A stretch of 64,000 nucleotides of DNA from positions 186,001 to 250,000 of the forward strand of contig NZ_JARGNU010000003.1 in assembly GCF_029212375.1 (NCBI RefSeq). The letters run 5' to 3'. Below are positions 26,341-35,598 of the stretch, piece after piece. How positions within the stretch are numbered: position 1 is the first letter of the stretch; each line of letters begins with the position of its first letter. The translations under genes and the position numbers were made by a program. Origin of the DNA: Zhongshania sp. (GTDB lineage: Bacteria; Pseudomonadota; Gammaproteobacteria; Pseudomonadales; Spongiibacteraceae). The notes below the pieces were generated by a model that had not been told where the DNA came from, searched no databases, and saw only the letters and a program-made list of their open reading frames with translations.

Positions 26341-28713
26341 GTGTCAGAATACGTAATCTGGTTCAACGATCTAGGAATGAACGATGTCGACCGTGTTGGC
26401 GGCAAAAATGCATCCCTAGGCGAAATGATCAGCCAGCTGTCACAGGCCGGTGTTTCGGTTCCCGGTGGCTTTGCTACCACTGCTGACGCGTTTCGCGACT
26501 TTCTCCAGCAGAGCGGCTTAAACGACCGCATTATTGCAGAACTCAAAGATCTCGACATCGAAGATGTAAAAAATCTCGCAGTGGTCGGTAAAACCATTCG
26601 CCAGTGGATAGTTGAAACACCTTTTCCAGAGGCGCTTAATACTGCCGTGGTTCAAGCCTATGAGCAACTGGTAGATGGCAACAATGCCATGTCTTTTGCG
26701 GTTCGCTCTTCAGCAACCGCCGAAGATTTACCGGATGCCTCCTTTGCCGGCCAGCAAGAAACCTTTCTTAACATCCGCGGCCTCGACAATATTATGATCG
26801 CGATCAAAGAGGTGTTTGCTTCTTTGTACAACGACCGCGCTATTGCTTACCGCGTGCACCAAGGCTTTGAACACGCCGACGTGGCGCTGTCTGCCGGTAT
26901 ACAGCGCATGGTGCGTTCCGAAACTGGCGCCGCGGGTGTTATGTTCTCGATGGACACCGAATCCGGCTTCGACGGCGTGGTATTTATCACCGCCTCTTAC
27001 GGTTTGGGCGAAACGGTTGTGCAGGGCGCCGTAAACCCCGACGAGTTTTATGTGCACAAAGCGACCTTAGCCAAAGATCGCCCCGCCGTGTTGCGCCGCA
27101 ACCTTGGCAGCAAAATGATCAAGATGGTTTACGGCAGCGACGCCAGCGCCGGTAAATCGGTTGATACCGTTGACGTGTCCAGCGCCGACCGTCAGCAGTT
27201 CTGTCTTACTGACGACGAAGTACTGGGCTTGGCCAAGCAGGCCATGATTATTGAGCAGCACTACCAGCGGCCAATGGATATTGAATGGGCCAAAGATGGC
27301 GACGACGGCAAGCTTTACATTGTGCAGGCTCGTCCTGAAACCGTAAAAAGCCGTGAATCCACCACTTTAATGGAGCGCTACCTGCTTAAAGAAAAGGGCG
27401 CCGTACTGTGCGAAGGTCGCTCAATTGGTCAGCGCATTGGTGCCGGTCCGGTTCGCATCATCAACGATATTAGCGAAATGGATCAGGTTCAGCAGGGTGA
27501 CGTGCTGGTAACTGACATGACGGACCCCGATTGGGAGCCGGTGATGAAGCGCGCGTCGGCAATAGTTACCAACCGTGGCGGCCGTACTTGCCACGCGGCG
27601 ATCATTGCGCGCGAAATGGGTATTCCTGCGGTAGTCGGCTGTGGCGATGCCACCGAATTACTGCCCGACGGCAAATTGGTAACCGTATCGTGCGCTGAAG
27701 GCGACACTGGTATGGTTTATGAGGGCATCCTCGACTTTGACATAAACCGCAATAAGCTCGACGCCATGCCGGATCTGCCGTTTAAAGTCATGATGAATGT
27801 CGGCAACCCCGACCGCGCTTTCGACTTCCAAGGCTACCCTAATGCCGGTGTTGGTTTGGCGCGCTTAGAATTCATTATTAACCGTATGATCGGTGTCCAC
27901 CCCAAGGCGCTGATTAATTTCGACGACATTCCCCAAGATGTGCAAACCGCCGTAAAGCGCCGCATTGCGGGCTACGCCAGCCCAGTCGAGTTTTACGTAG
28001 AAAAGCTGGTTGAAGGTATTTCGACCATCGCCAGCGCCTTCTATCCCAAACGCGTTATTGTGCGGATGTCCGACTTTAAATCCAATGAATACGCGCATTT
28101 GATCGGTGGCAGTTTGTACGAGCCATCAGAAGAAAACCCCATGCTGGGTTTCCGTGGTGCCTCGCGCTACATCTCGGATTCCTTCCGTGAGTGTTTTGAA
28201 TTGGAGTGCCGCGCACTGAAGAAGGTGCGCAACGACATGGATTTAACCAATGTCGAAATTATGGTGCCTTTCGTGCGTACCGTCGGCGAAGCCAAGCAGG
28301 TAATTGAACTGCTCGAAGCCAATGGCCTGAAGCGCGGCGAAAACGGCCTGCGCGTGGTAATGATGTGCGAACTGCCCGCCAACGCGTTGCTGGCGGAGCA
28401 ATTCTTGGAGTACTTCGACGGCTTCTCAATTGGCTCCAACGACCTTACCCAGCTAACCCTAGGTTTGGATCGCGACTCCGGCCTTATCGCCCATCTGTTC
28501 GATGAGCGCAACGACGCGGTAAAAGCCTTGCTGAAAATGGCGATTGATGCCTGTAAAAAACATGGCAAATACATCGGCATTTGCGGCCAAGGCCCATCGG
28601 ATCACCCCGACTTTGCTCAGTGGTTAATGGAGCAGGGCATCGATAGCGTGTCGCTGAACCCCGACTCGGTATTGGATACATGGTTGTTCTTAGCCGAGAA
28701 GCTGCGCACGTAA
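26341..28713 (+). CDS. ppsA: Phosphoenolpyruvate synthase
   Basis: Makes PEP from pyruvate and ATP for gluconeogenesis; 790 residues, standard length. The N-terminal ATP-binding domain begins [20 protein letters not shown]. The swivelling phosphohistidine domain contains [18 protein letters not shown] with catalytic His418, and the adjacent Thr-Cys-His is the PpsR target context. The C-terminal PEP-binding barrel has [11 protein letters not shown] and [13 protein letters not shown]. Starts with GTG behind GGGAG. A palindrome CCGCTTAGCGG (26305-26315) lies 25 bp upstream and could be an operator. A terminator follows the gene. Confidence 0.97.
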   Translation: MSEYVIWFNDLGMNDVDRVGGKNASLGEMISQLSQAGVSVPGGFATTADAFRDFLQQSGLNDRIIAELKDLDIEDVKNLAVVGKTIRQWIVETPFPEALNTAVVQAYEQLVDGNNAMSFAVRSSATAEDLPDASFAGQQETFLNIRGLDNIMIAIKEVFASLYNDRAIAYRVHQGFEHADVALSAGIQRMVRSETGAAGVMFSMDTESGFDGVVFITASYGLGETVVQGAVNPDEFYVHKATLAKDRPAVLRRNLGSKMIKMVYGSDASAGKSVDTVDVSSADRQQFCLTDDEVLGLAKQAMIIEQHYQRPMDIEWAKDGDDGKLYIVQARPETVKSRESTTLMERYLLKEKGAVLCEGRSIGQRIGAGPVRIINDISEMDQVQQGDVLVTDMTDPDWEPVMKRASAIVTNRGGRTCHAAIIAREMGIPAVVGCGDATELLPDGKLVTVSCAEGDTGMVYEGILDFDINRNKLDAMPDLPFKVMMNVGNPDRAFDFQGYPNAGVGLARLEFIINRMIGVHPKALINFDDIPQDVQTAVKRRIAGYASPVEFYVEKLVEGISTIASAFYPKRVIVRMSDFKSNEYAHLIGGSLYEPSEENPMLGFRGASRYISDSFRECFELECRALKKVRNDMDLTNVEIMVPFVRTVGEAKQVIELLEANGLKRGENGLRVVMMCELPANALLAEQFLEYFDGFSIGSNDLTQLTLGLDRDSGLIAHLFDERNDAVKALLKMAIDACKKHGKYIGICGQGPSDHPDFAQWLMEQGIDSVSLNPDSVLDTWLFLAEKLRT

Positions 28714-28739
28714 ATAGCGACGCTTCCAGCTACTGTGTT

Positions 28740-28755
28740 CCCCGCAAAAGCGGGG
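28740..28755. repeat. Short palindromic element
   Basis: CCCCGC-AAAA-GCGGGG, a perfect 6-bp stem directly after ppsA, in a context resembling the short REP-like palindromes common between proteobacterial genes. Only one copy is seen in this window. Confidence 0.4.
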
Positions 28756-28763
28756 ATCTAAAA

Positions 28764-28796
28764 TAAAAAAAGGCCGCAATCGCGGCCTTTTTTTTG
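28764..28796. terminator. Bidirectional Rho-independent terminator between ppsA and lpxD
   Basis: Stem AGGCCGC/GCGGCCT (28771-28777, 28782-28788) with loop AATC, preceded by a run of A and followed by a run of T. It works for both convergent genes. Confidence 0.95.
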
Positions 28797-28812
28797 CACT
28801 AAATTCAGCTAA

Positions 28813-29862
28813 TTAATCTGCGGAATCCGCGGGTAATAAAGACTTTAGCTGCTTTTCTAACTGTCTGATCCGGCTCGACATTTCATCTAGCTGGGTGTAG
28901 CGCACGGAGTTGCGGCGCCATTTTTTAACATCTTGTTGCGGTGGCGCCGAGGCAAACACGCCGGCTTCGGTATTGCCCTTAGTGACAATGGTGCCGCCGT
29001 GGAAGTGGCTGTTATCGGCAATGCTGATGTGGCCATTAATAGCCACTGCGCCAGCAACTGTGCAGTTCTCTCCGAGGATCGCACTGCCCGCAATGCCCAC
29101 ACAGCCAGCAATGGCCGAGCGCTTGCCAATTTTGACGTTGTGGGCAATATGCACAAGGTTGTCGATAATCACGCCATCGCTAATAACAGTGTTGCCCAGC
29201 GCGCCGCGATCTATCGAGCAGTTAGAGCCAATTTCAACATTGTCGCCAACGATCACCGCGCCCAGCTGATGAATTTTTTGCCAGCCATCGCGGCTAGGCG
29301 CAAAGCCAAAACCGTCGGAGCCAATTACTGTACCGCTGTGAATAAGGCAGTTTTTGCCAAGGCTCACGCTGTGATAAATCACCACATTGGGGTGAATCAA
29401 GGTGTTGTCGCCAATGCTGGCGCGGTCGCCAACAGACACGCCGGAATACAGCTTGGCGCCACTGCCAATAGTGGCGTTTTCACCCACTACGCAATTGGGG
29501 CCAATTGCGGCGCTAGGGTCTACCTTGGCGCTCGCGGCAATAACCGCAGAGGGGTGAATACCTGTGGCGAGCTGCGACAAAGATTCAAAAAGTGCCGATA
29601 CCTTGGCGTAGGCCAAATAAGTGTTGGCAACAATAAGTTTGTTGCCCGCGTATTTGTCGGCGAAATCGGCATTAAGAATAACCGCGCCAGTGGCTGAGTC
29701 GGCAAGATACTGCAAATACGACTCTTGATTGATAAACGATAAATCAGACGAGCCAGCAGCTTGTAAATCCGCTATGCCTGCGATCATGTGATTGGCATCG
29801 CCAACCAGCTGGGCATCAAGGTATTCGGCAAGCTCAGACAAGCTTCGTAGGGTGTTCGCCAT
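28813..29862 (-). CDS. lpxD: UDP-3-O-(3-hydroxyacyl)glucosamine N-acyltransferase
   Basis: Third step of lipid A synthesis: adds the amide-linked hydroxyacyl chain. 349 residues with an N-terminal uridine-binding domain, about ten hexapeptide repeats of the left-handed beta-helix (for example VDPSAAIGPNCVVGENATIG), the catalytic His in NLVHIAHNV (His238) and a C-terminal helix. The gene is normally in the bamA-skp-lpxD-fabZ-lpxA cluster; here it stands alone between ppsA and a SpoIIAA-like gene, so it may be a second copy. A long antisense frame over it is a by-product of the repeats. Confidence 0.93.
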   Translation of the reverse strand: MANTLRSLSELAEYLDAQLVGDANHMIAGIADLQAAGSSDLSFINQESYLQYLADSATGAVILNADFADKYAGNKLIVANTYLAYAKVSALFESLSQLATGIHPSAVIAASAKVDPSAAIGPNCVVGENATIGSGAKLYSGVSVGDRASIGDNTLIHPNVVIYHSVSLGKNCLIHSGTVIGSDGFGFAPSRDGWQKIHQLGAVIVGDNVEIGSNCSIDRGALGNTVISDGVIIDNLVHIAHNVKIGKRSAIAGCVGIAGSAILGENCTVAGAVAINGHISIADNSHFHGGTIVTKGNTEAGVFASAPPQQDVKKWRRNSVRYTQLDEMSSRIRQLEKQLKSLLPADSAD

Positions 29863-30291
29863 GTGGTGATCTCCGTTGATACCCAGTTATATTGAGTTAG
29901 TCTAGGGGGTGTTAGAGCTGACGGCCGAAACCGTGGCTTAAATTACGTGTAATGTGGGTATCAAATGCTATGGGCAAACGCGTTTACCGACGTTTCGACA
30001 ACCGTGCCGGTATTTTACGCATCACAGCGTGTTTGCACTAAGATATTTTGGTGAAAATTTGGCTCGGCGGCGGCAGCTGTGCGGGATTAATAGGCGGTTT
30101 GGCAAGGGAAGTAAGTAGGTGAGAGTAACAGCCTAGGGAATCTGCGAATCAACTAGGTTTAGGTAATTCGGTAGTTATCGGCAGCGAAGCTGGCTATATA
30201 GACTAAACTTCACAGTAATAACAGGAATTTACGCGGGATATAACGTGGGCATTTTGACCTAAGCTAACGACCACAATCAGGCGGCCTCGTA
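29863..30291. other. 429-bp intergenic region
   Basis: Between the divergent lpxD and SpoIIAA-like genes, so it must contain both promoters. I see no convincing RNA gene, repeat or terminator and cannot place the promoters with confidence. Confidence 0.5.
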
Positions 30292-30672
30292 ATGAATATA
30301 GAAAAACACGGCGTATCTATTGGCATAAATCGGGTTGGCAGTGATTTTTTCCTGTCGCTTAAAGCCCAAGGCAAACTCACTCACGATGACTATAAAACTA
30401 TTACGCCGCTAATCGATTCGGCCTTGGCATCCGTTAGTAAACCCAAAGTGCGAATGCTGTTTGACGGTAGCGAGCTGCAGGGGTGGGAGCTTCGCGCGGC
30501 GTGGGACGATTTTAAGCTCGGCTTAAGGCACGGCAGTGAGTTCGAAAAAATCGCAATCTACGGCAATAAACGCTGGGAAGCGATGGCAGCAAAAATTGGC
30601 AATTGGTTTGTTGCGGGTGAGATAAAGTACTTTGATAACCACAATGAAGCGATTACGTGGTTGCAAGCGTAA
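30292..30672 (+). CDS. SpoIIAA-like (STAS-related) protein
   Basis: 126 residues, the size of the SpoIIAA-like family (PF11964), with the expected alternation of strands and helices: KAQGKLTHDDYKTITPLID, KVRMLFDGSELQGWELRAAWDD, EKIAIYGNKRWEAMAAKIGNW and a final WLQA. The phosphorylatable Ser of true anti-anti-sigma factors is not evident. Members are soluble and occur singly; a role in membrane association or lipid binding has been suggested for relatives. Monocistronic here. Confidence 0.82.
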   Translation: MNIEKHGVSIGINRVGSDFFLSLKAQGKLTHDDYKTITPLIDSALASVSKPKVRMLFDGSELQGWELRAAWDDFKLGLRHGSEFEKIAIYGNKRWEAMAAKIGNWFVAGEIKYFDNHNEAITWLQA

Positions 30673-30796
30673 ATTTAGCGAGTTCGCCAATCGACGCGTC
30701 AAAGCGCAATATATTGATCTAGATCGTCTAAATTTAAAAATAAAGGCGTAGAGTGGACTCTACCGAACCGGTCAGCTAACGGCGGCGCAGTAAATT

Positions 30797-30855
30797 GTTG
30801 CCAAATGCTAAATAGGTATTGAGTGAGCGCGCTGCATTTGGCAACTCACTATTTA
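30797..30855 (+). promoter_or_regulatory. Structured leader upstream of cbpA (inverted repeat with pseudoknot potential)
   Basis: A perfect 12-bp inverted repeat GTTGCCAAATGC/GCATTTGGCAAC (30797-30808, 30834-30845) encloses 25 nt. Loop segments TAAATA (30809-30814) and GTGAG (30823-30827) are complementary to CTCACTATTTA (30845-30855) just 3' of the stem, which would make an H-type pseudoknot or a competing fold. It could be an RNA control element or a large operator. No T-run follows. Confidence 0.5.
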
Positions 30856-30912
30856 AGCCCCTTCTTTTGTTCCTCGCTGCATGGGCGGCACTTAGTGTGG
30901 AATTGACAAACA

Positions 30913-31866
30913 ATGGAATTTAAAGACTATTACAAAGCCCTAGGTGTAGAGCCAAGTGCCGATAAAAAGGCAATTAAAACGGCCTACCGCAAGCTCGCAC
31001 GTAAATACCATCCCGATGTAAGTGACCACAAAGACGCCGAGGAAAAGTTTAAAGAAGTCACCGAAGCCTACGAGGTTTTATACGACGATAAAAAGCGGGC
31101 GGAGTACGATGAGGTTCGTCAGTACGGCAGCAACGATGGCGGTTTTCGGCCACCGCCAGGCTGGCGTCCAGGGGCGGATCGGCAAGAGGGGTTCGCTGGC
31201 GGTAGCGATTTTTCAGATTTTTTCTCGTCTATGTTTGGCAATGCGGGGCAGGGTGATTTTGGAAGTCGCCGCCAGCAAACCCGCAAAGGCCGAGATATTG
31301 AAACCGATCTGCCGATCTTTCTCGAAGACACCCTCTCAGATGAATCAAAGGCTATCTCGTTTACTATTCCCCAGTATTCTGCCGATGGCCACGTGAGCGA
31401 AATTACCAAAACCCTCAATGTAAAAATTCCCGCTGGGGTAGAGGCGGGGGAGCGCATTCGCCTTAAAGGTCAAGGCGAAGCCGCTGGCCCAAATGGCATT
31501 GCCGGCGATTTGTATCTGCGTATCAGGCTAGTACCGCATCCGCTATTCGACGTTGAGGGGCATAATCTCATTATTACCGTGCCAGTGGCGCCTTGGGAGG
31601 CGGCACTGGGCTGTAAACTGGTGATGCCGACCTTAGAAGGCAAAATCACCATGTCGATACCGGCCAACAGCCAAACAGGTCAGCGTCTGCGAGTACGCGG
31701 CAAAGGGCTGGTTAAAAAGCTTGCTGCTGATAGTGCCCGCGGCGATTTATACGCAGTGTTAAAAGTGGTAATGCCAAAAACCACCAACGACGAAATCAAT
31801 AAAATATGGCTAGAACTGGCGAATAAAGCTGCATTTAATGCCCGTGCAGAGTGGAGTGATAAATAA
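30913..31866 (+). CDS. cbpA: DnaJ-family co-chaperone CbpA
   Basis: Type II J-protein of 317 residues that stimulates DnaK. J-domain at residues 1-70 with HPD at 33-35 ([10 protein letters not shown]), then a Gly/Phe-rich linker (about 75-120), then two DnaJ C-terminal beta-domains ([38 protein letters not shown]). The zinc-finger domain of DnaJ is absent, as expected for CbpA. Its stop codon shares a base with the cbpM start. An unusual structured region lies about 60 bp upstream. Confidence 0.94.
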   Translation: MEFKDYYKALGVEPSADKKAIKTAYRKLARKYHPDVSDHKDAEEKFKEVTEAYEVLYDDKKRAEYDEVRQYGSNDGGFRPPPGWRPGADRQEGFAGGSDFSDFFSSMFGNAGQGDFGSRRQQTRKGRDIETDLPIFLEDTLSDESKAISFTIPQYSADGHVSEITKTLNVKIPAGVEAGERIRLKGQGEAAGPNGIAGDLYLRIRLVPHPLFDVEGHNLIITVPVAPWEAALGCKLVMPTLEGKITMSIPANSQTGQRLRVRGKGLVKKLAADSARGDLYAVLKVVMPKTTNDEINKIWLELANKAAFNARAEWSDK

Positions 31867-32171
31867 TGAATGACACTAAACAGCATCAAATGCGATTTGA
31901 CGAGCTATGCCGTGTTGCCGAACTCCCCGAACAGTATGTGGTAGAAATTGTTGAGCACGGAATAGTTGAGCCCTATGGCCAAACCCCAGAGCAATGGGTG
32001 TTCACCACGCATATGATTGTGCAAGCCAAAAAAGCCGTGCGGCTGCACCAAGACTTGAATATAGACTGGGCCGGTATTGCTTTGGCCATTCGTCTATTAG
32101 ACGAGATCGAACAACTGCGCGATGAAAATAGTCTGCTAAAACAACGTTTAAATCGCTTTACCCACTGTTAA
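31866..32171 (+). CDS. cbpM: CbpA modulator CbpM
   Basis: 101-residue MerR-like helical protein that binds the CbpA J-domain and limits its action on DnaK. The pattern FDELCRVAELPEQYVVEIVEHGIVEP followed by WVFTTHMIVQAKKAVRLHQDLNIDWAGIALAIRLLDEIEQL is typical. TAATG overlap with cbpA ensures coupled translation. Confidence 0.9.
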   Translation: MNDTKQHQMRFDELCRVAELPEQYVVEIVEHGIVEPYGQTPEQWVFTTHMIVQAKKAVRLHQDLNIDWAGIALAIRLLDEIEQLRDENSLLKQRLNRFTHC

Positions 32172-32210
32172 TGTGGGCTTTCTTAACCGCGCAGGGAAGG
32201 CTCTAAAATT

Positions 32211-33119
32211 TTAATGACTTTGTTTGCGATGAAACAGCGTTGCCACCGCCACCACCAGCGCACCCGCAACCACGCCAATAAGGCCATTAAACAGGTTTTG
32301 GGCAATGCTATTTGCTAAGCCATTGCTGAAAATATGCAAGTGGCCAAGGGCGACTTCAAGTTGCGCGTAGTGATCAAAGCCGTGGATTAAAATACCGCCA
32401 CCCACCAAAAACATTGCCAAAGTGCCAACCACGGTTAACGTTTTCATCAAGGCTGGCGCCAACCACAACAAAAAATTGCCGACCACAGTGGCTGCATTAC
32501 TCTTGGCCTTAAGTAACAGTAGGCCAAGGTCATCAATTTTTACAATCAGCGCCACCAAACCATAAACGGCAAGGGTAATACCAACCGCAACAATCGCCAG
32601 CACCATCACCTGCTTGCTAAAAGCCTCTTCCTGAACCGTGCTAAGGGCGATCACAATAATCTCTAAACTCAAGATAAAATCAGTGCGAATGGCACCCTTA
32701 ACCCGCTCTTTCTCTAAACTGACTAGATCTGCGTCATTATTTTTAATGAGCGCTTCGCTTTGAGAATGATCCTTAACCCCGCGATGCGCTATGCCATGCC
32801 AAACTTTTTCGGCACCCTCAAAGCACAAATACACACCGCCAAGCATCAATACCGGTGTAATCAGCCACGGCATAAACAAACTGGCCAGCAACACCACAGG
32901 CACAATAATCAGCTTATTGAGCAGCGAGCCTTTCGCCACCGCCCACACCACCGGCAGCTCTCGGTCTGCCCGAACATTGCCAACCTGTTCCGCGTTTACC
33001 GCTAAATCGTCTCCCAACACCCCAGCCGTCTTTTTAACCGCTACCTTAGACATTAAGGAAATATCGTCTAATAAAGTCGCAATATCGTCAAAAAGCGCTA
33101 ACAGAGAACCTGCCGCCAT
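32211..33119 (-). CDS. DUF808 family inner-membrane protein (YedI-like)
   Basis: 302 residues with many hydrophobic segments. The N-terminus MAAGSLLALFDDIATLLDDI and the following DDLAVNAEQV region are typical of DUF808/YedI, a widespread membrane family without known function. A GTG start 9 nt upstream is possible, but AAAGG lies at proper distance from the ATG at 33119. Convergent with cbpM; 279 bp separate its start from the AAA15/TOPRIM module behind it, and no gene is seen there. Confidence 0.88.
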   Translation of the reverse strand: MAAGSLLALFDDIATLLDDISLMSKVAVKKTAGVLGDDLAVNAEQVGNVRADRELPVVWAVAKGSLLNKLIIVPVVLLASLFMPWLITPVLMLGGVYLCFEGAEKVWHGIAHRGVKDHSQSEALIKNNDADLVSLEKERVKGAIRTDFILSLEIIVIALSTVQEEAFSKQVMVLAIVAVGITLAVYGLVALIVKIDDLGLLLLKAKSNAATVVGNFLLWLAPALMKTLTVVGTLAMFLVGGGILIHGFDHYAQLEVALGHLHIFSNGLANSIAQNLFNGLIGVVAGALVVAVATLFHRKQSH

Positions 33120-33398
33120 CAAAAACACCTTTCGTTAAAGTAGAGTAGTTTGCAAAACCCTGCTGAGCATACTACAGAAACAGAGCTAAAAATGGCTCAA
33201 ATCCTCGCGTAAGGGAAGGGCAATGAAAAACTTTGTATGGACGTCATAAATAAAATGCGTAGGAGTGCAACGCGATATGTGTCGTTTAGGTAGTTGTCGA
33301 TGACTCGTAAAGTGTGTGAAGTAGCAATGAGTTGTTAAGGGGCGAGAATGACTTGGCTGGACGATTGTTGTATGACTTATTTGGATGAGGCGAAGGGG

Positions 33399-34118
33399 TT
33401 ACTCCAAAACACTTAATCCAAAGTAGTCTGCTAAAAAAAGAGGAAAAGCACTGAGTACCGCAACTTGGTCAATAGGTAAATAGTGATCAAGTTGAGCTTG
33501 GGCTATTAGTCGCTGGTTATCAATCGGCTGTAGATTGCCCTCTCCACTGATTAGCACGTTGGCCTTCTTTAAATTGGCTTCAATAAGTAGTTGCCAGATC
33601 GGTTTATTAATATGCTTTGCGTCCTGAAAAATTTGGCGACCTCGGTTGGCAGAAAGGCGCTTGTATATTCGTCCTTTGCATTCCGCAAGGCTGACTGTAA
33701 GGGCAAGGTATTCGACTGGGTCGTTAATATCCCGTATTGCTTCAATCATTGGGTAGCTTATGAATAGTTTACCGCTATCGGTCTCGTTATCAAAGCGGGC
33801 TAGCATCTCCAACAGCTTGGCGCCGTTAAATTTCTCGTCCTGAGGTTCGAAGTCAAAGAAAAGATAAATTTGACCGATTTGGTCACGTCTAAGAACTGCC
33901 AGTCTTTCATCTTGGTTTGCACTTGGATTTAATTCTTTAACAAGTTCAAAAAGATCTAAATCTTCATCGGCGTTAATTTGCGCGTACAAGTCGTAGATAT
34001 CATTCTGAAAACTGGCCAGCAGGCGACTTTCCTCGCCCTTAAAAAAAGCTTTTTCCAAACTTTTAAAATAAAGTTTTTCGGCTTTTTCGCCTTCGAAAAT
34101 AAATAGCGTCCGCTCCAT
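33399..34118 (-). CDS. RloB/AbiLii-like TOPRIM-type nuclease subunit of a putative defence module
   Basis: 239 residues. The N-terminus FIFEGEKAEKLYF (Glu9, Glu11) resembles the conserved Glu strand of TOPRIM and RloB-like proteins; YLFFDFEPQD (Asp89, Glu91, Asp94) can supply the acidic metal site, and SYPMIEAIRD resembles the conserved family block after it. Such proteins pair with AAA15 ATPases in abortive-infection systems (AbiL, RloAB, PARIS AriB). The start shares a base with the ATPase stop (TAATG). Family assignment is by motif pattern only; the toxic substrate is unknown. Confidence 0.65.
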   Translation of the reverse strand: MERTLFIFEGEKAEKLYFKSLEKAFFKGEESRLLASFQNDIYDLYAQINADEDLDLFELVKELNPSANQDERLAVLRRDQIGQIYLFFDFEPQDEKFNGAKLLEMLARFDNETDSGKLFISYPMIEAIRDINDPVEYLALTVSLAECKGRIYKRLSANRGRQIFQDAKHINKPIWQLLIEANLKKANVLISGEGNLQPIDNQRLIAQAQLDHYLPIDQVAVLSAFPLFLADYFGLSVLE

Positions 34119-35230
34119 TAACTGGATAATCCTTTATAAATTTTTTCTAGATTGTGAGCTTTGCGCAGCTCCTTTCCTGTTAATGCAGTAATTGGCGAAA
34201 TTACTTTGTCTAGTACAAAGTAACAGTCAGGTCGCAGTAAATCGTTGCTCATAATGCCTGTGTTATGGGTTGTCATAATGGTTTGACAGCGTGTATTGGT
34301 AACCCGTTCGACAATTTTTGCGGCTAGTGCATGATGGTAAAAGGCATCAAACTCGTCAATATAGGCGAAGGTTATTTCCTTTTTTGCAAGGCGTAGCCAC
34401 CAGAAGTAAAAAATTCCGAGTGACAGAGTCCCCGTGGATGCCGCCAAGCCAAACTCAAGTGATGTTTTTCCGTAATCGAAATAAATGCCTTCTTCTCCGT
34501 TACTGTTGGTCTTAACTTTAAGGGAACACTTGACTCCAGCGTCATTAAGAAACTGTTCAAAGTCATTAACGGAATTATTGTCAATAATACTTTGTGAGAG
34601 TCGTTTTACACCAATATTCTTGCCGATATAATCGCCCGTTTTGGTAGAGTCTAGCGAGCGAAAAAACACCATGCCCTCAATAAAACTAAGCAACTTGGAA
34701 AATAGTTGGTTAGTAGGGGTTTCATCTAAAATGGTGTTGCTACGGACGTACTTGAGTAATGATATTTCAGAGGTACCAACATCGCTTTTCAGATGTTCTG
34801 CACCTTGCAAGTGAATGCTAGCCTGGTTAGATTGGCGGCGGTCTACATGGAGTATCCGTTCCTCGTTGATGAACAGACTTTCGTATACCATGCCTTCACG
34901 TGATTTTTTTCCGTAGTTATATCGAATTTCCGAACCATCAATACGATACTCAAAAGCGAACTCCGCAATCGTCACATTCATCCCGCCATTTAGGTAGTTG
35001 ATGTCGAGTGAACTGAGGTAGTTGGGTGAATCTGTCAAGTGGAGTACAGGGTCCACCATCGCCAGTCCTAAATTAGACTTACCACCACCATTAGGACCAT
35101 AAATCATGGCGTGCTGTATGATTCCGTTATTGACAGCATTCGTGTTGAATTCGTATTGCTGGCTTGATAGGTCAAAGACTAGCCAGTCCGTGAAGTTCCG
35201 AAAATTTTTAACGGAAAATTTGTGTAGCAT
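34118..35230 (-). CDS. AAA15-family ATPase of a putative anti-phage defence module
   Basis: 370 residues. N-terminal FSVKNFRNF strand, Walker A GPNGGGKS (45-52), a long helical insert, a signature-like block ASTGTLSLG (264-272), Walker B FAYIDEFDAF (about 288-297) and an H-loop TTHN (320-323). This is the SMC/OLD-like AAA15/AAA_21 architecture of RloA, AbiLi and AriA. The ATG at 35230 follows GGGGA at 8 nt; the upstream ATG at 35263 would precede the predicted transcription start. It lies within 200 bp of the prophage end and is oriented away from it. Confidence 0.85.
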   Translation of the reverse strand: MLHKFSVKNFRNFTDWLVFDLSSQQYEFNTNAVNNGIIQHAMIYGPNGGGKSNLGLAMVDPVLHLTDSPNYLSSLDINYLNGGMNVTIAEFAFEYRIDGSEIRYNYGKKSREGMVYESLFINEERILHVDRRQSNQASIHLQGAEHLKSDVGTSEISLLKYVRSNTILDETPTNQLFSKLLSFIEGMVFFRSLDSTKTGDYIGKNIGVKRLSQSIIDNNSVNDFEQFLNDAGVKCSLKVKTNSNGEEGIYFDYGKTSLEFGLAASTGTLSLGIFYFWWLRLAKKEITFAYIDEFDAFYHHALAAKIVERVTNTRCQTIMTTHNTGIMSNDLLRPDCYFVLDKVISPITALTGKELRKAHNLEKIYKGLSS

Positions 35231-35258
35231 CTGGTGTTCCCCAGCAGTTGACAGACTT

Positions 35259-35287
35259 AGCATAGCAGCTTTGATTGTTACCGTAAA
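35259..35287 (-). promoter_or_regulatory. Sigma70-type promoter of the AAA15/TOPRIM operon
   Basis: -35 TTTACG (35282-35287), 17-bp spacer, -10 TATGCT (35259-35264) preceded by TGC (extended -10), giving a start near 35252, about 20 nt before the ATG at 35230. Confidence 0.65.
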
Positions 35288-35354
35288 AAAACTACGGCAA
35301 ACTCTTGGTCTTTTTAGTGTTTAATCGAAAGTAGAATAATGGAATAGGTACGTT

Positions 35355-35405
35355 TGATAGGGGCCTAAAAGTAACCCTCTGTATGGGGCCATTAAGAACG
35401 CGACA
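35355..35405 (+). repeat. Direct repeats at the presumed left end of the prophage
   Basis: TGATAGGGGCC (35355) and TGTATGGGGCC (35380) are spaced 25 bp apart and followed by similar TAAAAGTAAC / TTAAGAAC sequences. Mu-type ends begin with TG and carry transposase-binding repeats, so one of these may be the terminus. CGCGACAA also recurs near 35399 and 35504. Confidence 0.35.
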
Positions 35406-35573
35406 AGACGGGATTATGTGGGAATGAGCGGGGACTGATGGGAAAGCCACGGTGCATAAGGGGTGCAGAGCAATCGCGTGGCGCTGAGCAGAAAATTCTT
35501 ATGGCGCGACAAAATTCGATAAACAGCGAAATTCTGAATTTCACGCCACATGGTTCACGACATCGATATTATA

Positions 35574-35594
35574 CCGTTAATGTATGTTTAACGG
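35574..35594 (-). terminator. Possible terminator or site downstream of the repressor gene
   Basis: Perfect 7-bp inverted repeat CCGTTAA/TTAACGG with a 7-nt spacer, 5 bp after the repressor stop. On the minus strand it is followed by TATAATATC rather than a T-run, so termination is uncertain. Confidence 0.35.
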
Positions 35595-35598
35595 CGGT

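Noticed and set aside
28933-29697. 254-codon plus-strand frame over lpxD
   Set aside because: Antisense shadow created by the periodic hexapeptide codons; product is a low-complexity Ala/Asn/Val repeat.
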